64,000 bases of DNA from Bacteroidota bacterium. GTDB lineage: Bacteria > Bacteroidota > Bacteroidia > Bacteroidales > Paludibacteraceae. Position numbers and translations under genes: made by a program. The stretch is from positions 1 to 64,000 of the forward strand of contig JAFNAV010000019.1 in assembly GCA_017860345.1 (NCBI GenBank). The letters are read 5' to 3'. Positions within the stretch are counted from its first letter, which is position 1, and every line of letters starts with the position of its first letter. Below, one piece after another: positions 61,958 to 64,000 of the stretch. Below the pieces are notes generated by a model. The model searched no databases, had not been told where the DNA came from, and was given only the letters and a program-made list of their open reading frames with translations.

Positions 61958-62821
61958 ATGGATGATAAGATAAAAAAACTGGTACTGGCTGTACAGCGTA
62001 CCGAGGTTACCGAACACCTTATTTATATGAGACTTTCGCAGGGATGTAAAGATGCCAACAATGCAGAAGTGCTACGTAAAATAGGAATGCAGGAAAAAGG
62101 GCATGCCCGCTTTTGGCAAAACATATCGGGAGAAGAGGTAAAACCGGATATGTGGCGTGTAAGGCGTACGGTGCTGCTGGCCAACTTGCTCGGATTATCT
62201 TTTGTGCTCAAACTTATGGAAAAGCGCGAAGGTACTGGCTCGCGGGCTTATGAGCATCTTGCGGCTTATTTCCCCGAAGCGGCCGATTTTTCAAAAGAAG
62301 AGCTTGAGCACGAAAGCCGCTTGCTCAATATGCTCGACGAGGAAAGCCTGCAATACGTTGGTTCCATTGTACTTGGACTTAATGATGCCCTGGTGGAGCT
62401 TACAGGTGCGCTGGCGGGCTTCACACTGGCACTAAGCGATAATAAAATTATTTCCCTCGTAGGGCTTGTTACGGGCATTTCTGCGGCCTTATCTATGGCT
62501 GCGTCGGACTATTTGTCGTCCAAGGCCGAAAACGACCCCAGAGCTAAAAAATCGGCTTTGTATACCGGGCTGGCATATCTTATTACGGTGGTGTTACTTA
62601 TTTCGCCTTTTTTGTTGCTCGGTAGTAAATTTTTGGCACTTGGTATTACTTTAGCCACGGCGGTATTGATTATCTTTTGCTTCAATTTTTATATTTCCAC
62701 AGCCAAAGATTTGAATTTTAAAGCGAGGTTTTTCGAAATGAGCTTTATCAGCCTGGGAGTGGCTGCTTTCTCGTTTTTTGTGGGATATGCGCTGAAAGCA
62801 ATTTTGGGTGTTGACGTATAA
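61958..62821 (+). CDS. VIT1/CCC1 family iron/manganese transporter with ferritin-like N-domain
   Basis: 287 residues. The N-terminal half (about 1-120) is helical with QRTEVTEHLIYMRLS and MQEKGHARFWQNI, the rubrerythrin/ferritin-like pattern of Glu and Glu-x-x-His. The C-terminal half has about five membrane segments with the VIT-type LVELTGALAGFTLAL. Such fusions take up or export Fe2+ or Mn2+. It is transcribed alone from its own box. Confidence 0.88.
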   Translation: MDDKIKKLVLAVQRTEVTEHLIYMRLSQGCKDANNAEVLRKIGMQEKGHARFWQNISGEEVKPDMWRVRRTVLLANLLGLSFVLKLMEKREGTGSRAYEHLAAYFPEAADFSKEELEHESRLLNMLDEESLQYVGSIVLGLNDALVELTGALAGFTLALSDNKIISLVGLVTGISAALSMAASDYLSSKAENDPRAKKSALYTGLAYLITVVLLISPFLLLGSKFLALGITLATAVLIIFCFNFYISTAKDLNFKARFFEMSFISLGVAAFSFFVGYALKAILGVDV

Positions 62822-62839
62822 TTTTATAAACAAGTGAAA

Positions 62840-63556
62840 TTATTCCACATCATCTTGCGGTGTGATTTCTTTCTCACCTTTACGGTAATAATAAACCAGT
62901 CCGAACTGACGGCATTTTTGTAGCTTCGAATAGGGTTTTTCGTCTTTGTAGCGTGCTTCTACCTGATTCCAGATATCCAGAATAACGCTGTCGCCTTTTT
63001 CGCGTATGGATACCAGCTCTTCCCAGGTGCGGTTGGTGGTGTTTTGATGGAGTTTTTGTGTGGATTTGTATTCTTTAAATACTTCGTAATGCACCTGAAC
63101 TTTAGCAATGGCCGGATTGTAGATGGGCAATCCACCGTTACGTACCCTTTCGTTTTCTCCATCGATAATACTTTTTCCCCATTGTAACAAGGCGCCTTCG
63201 GTGGTTAAGTCGGGAACGGTGTGAATGTTGGGATCCAGATGATAAAAGATTTTGTGCTCTTTTTTGATGTCGCCCCGGATAACCGAAAGGTTTAATACCT
63301 GAATAAAATGCGAAATATAAAGGCGGGCATTGTGTACAATTTGCTGATACCGCTTGTTGGCCGATATCTGGTTGTCGAGGCATTGCTGGTAGTGAATCAG
63401 CTGTTTCTCAAAAACAGTGAGATATGCTCTGGCTTCGTTGATGGTTTTGAAAGAGATAACCTGACTTGAAAACTCTTGTTTGTCGGCCATTTGTATGGCT
63501 GTTTGTAAAGCTCTTAACCGAGCCTGGTCAGTATTGGGTAATCGACGATAGGGCAT
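62840..63556 (-). CDS. Uncharacterised 238-residue protein
   Basis: Soluble, helix-rich protein without signal or membrane segment. It starts MPYRRLPNTDQARLRALQTA and has a Trp/Lys-rich end (YSKLQKCRQFGLVYYYRKGEKE). The family is seen in Bacteroidetes but I can assign no domain. It is convergent with the VIT gene (18-base gap). Start well supported by in-frame ATG at 63556. Confidence 0.7.
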   Translation of the reverse strand: MPYRRLPNTDQARLRALQTAIQMADKQEFSSQVISFKTINEARAYLTVFEKQLIHYQQCLDNQISANKRYQQIVHNARLYISHFIQVLNLSVIRGDIKKEHKIFYHLDPNIHTVPDLTTEGALLQWGKSIIDGENERVRNGGLPIYNPAIAKVQVHYEVFKEYKSTQKLHQNTTNRTWEELVSIREKGDSVILDIWNQVEARYKDEKPYSKLQKCRQFGLVYYYRKGEKEITPQDDVE

Positions 63557-63668
63557 AAATAATATTTTTTTTATGTTCCCGGTTTTTGAAATATTGAAAC
63601 CGGAAAAAATTCAACTCAAAAACAAAATTCGCTCTTTAAAATTTTTTGTCGACCACAAAGATAAAAAA
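63557..63668. other. Short intergenic region
   Basis: 112 bases of AT-rich sequence between the unknown gene start and the polyprenyl synthetase stop; no feature recognised. Confidence 0.4.
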
Positions 63669-64000
63669 TTAATCGTTTCTTGACATTAATTTTTCGGCTA
63701 ATTTTCTCAATTCTTGCTTTTTATTCTTATCAATACTGATTTTTTCGAGATTTGCGATGGCCTTTTCATAGAAAAAAGACATCTTGTCTTCGCAAATTTT
63801 TTTCGCGCCAAGGATATTGTACAATTCTGTTACTGCCGATATTTTCTTCTCCGGGTTGCCGGAGTTATTGGCAAGCCAGTATTTTAGTTGTTCAAGATTT
63901 TCGCCTTTGGCTACATTGAGAGCCTGTATCAGCAGGTAGGTTTTTTTATTACACAGGATGTCGCCACCAATTTTTTTTCCGAAGGTAAGTTCATTGCCAT
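63669..64000 (-). CDS. Polyprenyl synthetase, 3-prime part (truncated by the window)
   Basis: The last 110 or so codons of a leftward gene end at TAA 63669-63671. The reading frame gives ANELTFGKKIGGDILCNKKTYLL near the window edge and ends in a Lys-rich helix (EKLMSRND). GKKIGGDILCNKKTYL is the late motif of Bacteroidetes trans-isoprenyl diphosphate synthases. The aspartate-rich motifs lie outside the window, so chain length and exact product cannot be told. Confidence 0.8.
   Translation of the reverse strand, partial: GNELTFGKKIGGDILCNKKTYLLIQALNVAKGENLEQLKYWLANNSGNPEKKISAVTELYNILGAKKICEDKMSFFYEKAIANLEKISIDKNKKQELRKLAEKLMSRND

Noticed and set aside
1..64000. tRNA, rRNA, tmRNA or RNase P RNA genes
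   Set aside because: No cloverleaf or conserved core sequence was recognised by eye; a covariance-model search was not possible here.

Overview
The window is a piece of a Bacteroidetes chromosome, most likely from the order Bacteroidales. Supporting signs are the content (mreBCD-mrdA-rodA, dut-TPR-DUF4292-EnvC, tandem lipoprotein FKBPs, SPFH plus Arc, a Y1 transposase of the type common in this phylum, several -AQ or lipobox signal peptides), the near absence of Shine-Dalgarno sequences, and repeated use of the Bacteroidetes -7 promoter box TAnnTTTG. No rRNA, tRNA or CRISPR array was recognised. The species cannot be named from sequence alone.

Layout. 0-5 kb: a repeat-rich non-coding block, then a TauE/SafE transporter with its DUF1634 partner, a CPBP protease, and a sulfide:quinone oxidoreductase-type flavoprotein with a small unannotated ORF behind it; together they suggest sulfide oxidation and sulfur-anion export. 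5-16.5 kb: purH, the rod-shape operon mreB/mreC/mreD/mrdA/rodA, two outer-membrane barrel proteins, and 5-formyl-THF cyclo-ligase. 16.5-21.6 kb: small-metabolism genes (epimerase, DoxX, pirin), a REP-like hairpin cluster next to its putative RAYT transposase, and a divergent AraC/SDR pair. 21.6-34 kb: nadA, ygiD-like dioxygenase, U32 protease, dusB, M13 peptidase, then a leftward operon mnmG-uvrC-tsaE-small gene with two parS-like sites between mnmG and uvrC. 34-43 kb: unknown protein, asd, lamin-tail protein, four tandem FKBP-family genes (one without a catalytic domain), Lrp, trpS. 43-50 kb: small unknowns, a nucleoside phosphorylase/HAD pair, SPFH-Arc, metallo-beta-lactamase-fold proteins and a DUF134/MBL/DUF5320/NifX-like cluster, then a RelE-type toxin-antitoxin pair. 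50-64 kb: pckA, dut-TPR-DUF4292-EnvC, topoisomerase IV B, an orphan adenine methylase, tadA, a metallophosphoesterase, a VIT-type transporter, an unknown, and the 3-prime end of a polyprenyl synthetase.

The most interesting architectural signal is that the window may span the chromosome replication origin. The + strand goes from C-rich (left of about 20 kb) to G-rich (right of about 26 kb) in hand counts. Two 16-bp parS-like sites lie beside mnmG, and a gene-free AT-rich stretch at 21.7-22.05 kb carries six TTWTCAAC-type motifs resembling DnaA boxes. Other items worth following are the parE start codon, which lies between the arms of a 26-bp inverted repeat whose right arm is translated; the catalytic-domain-less FKBP paralogue; and the nearly identical hairpins flanking the toxin-antitoxin pair.
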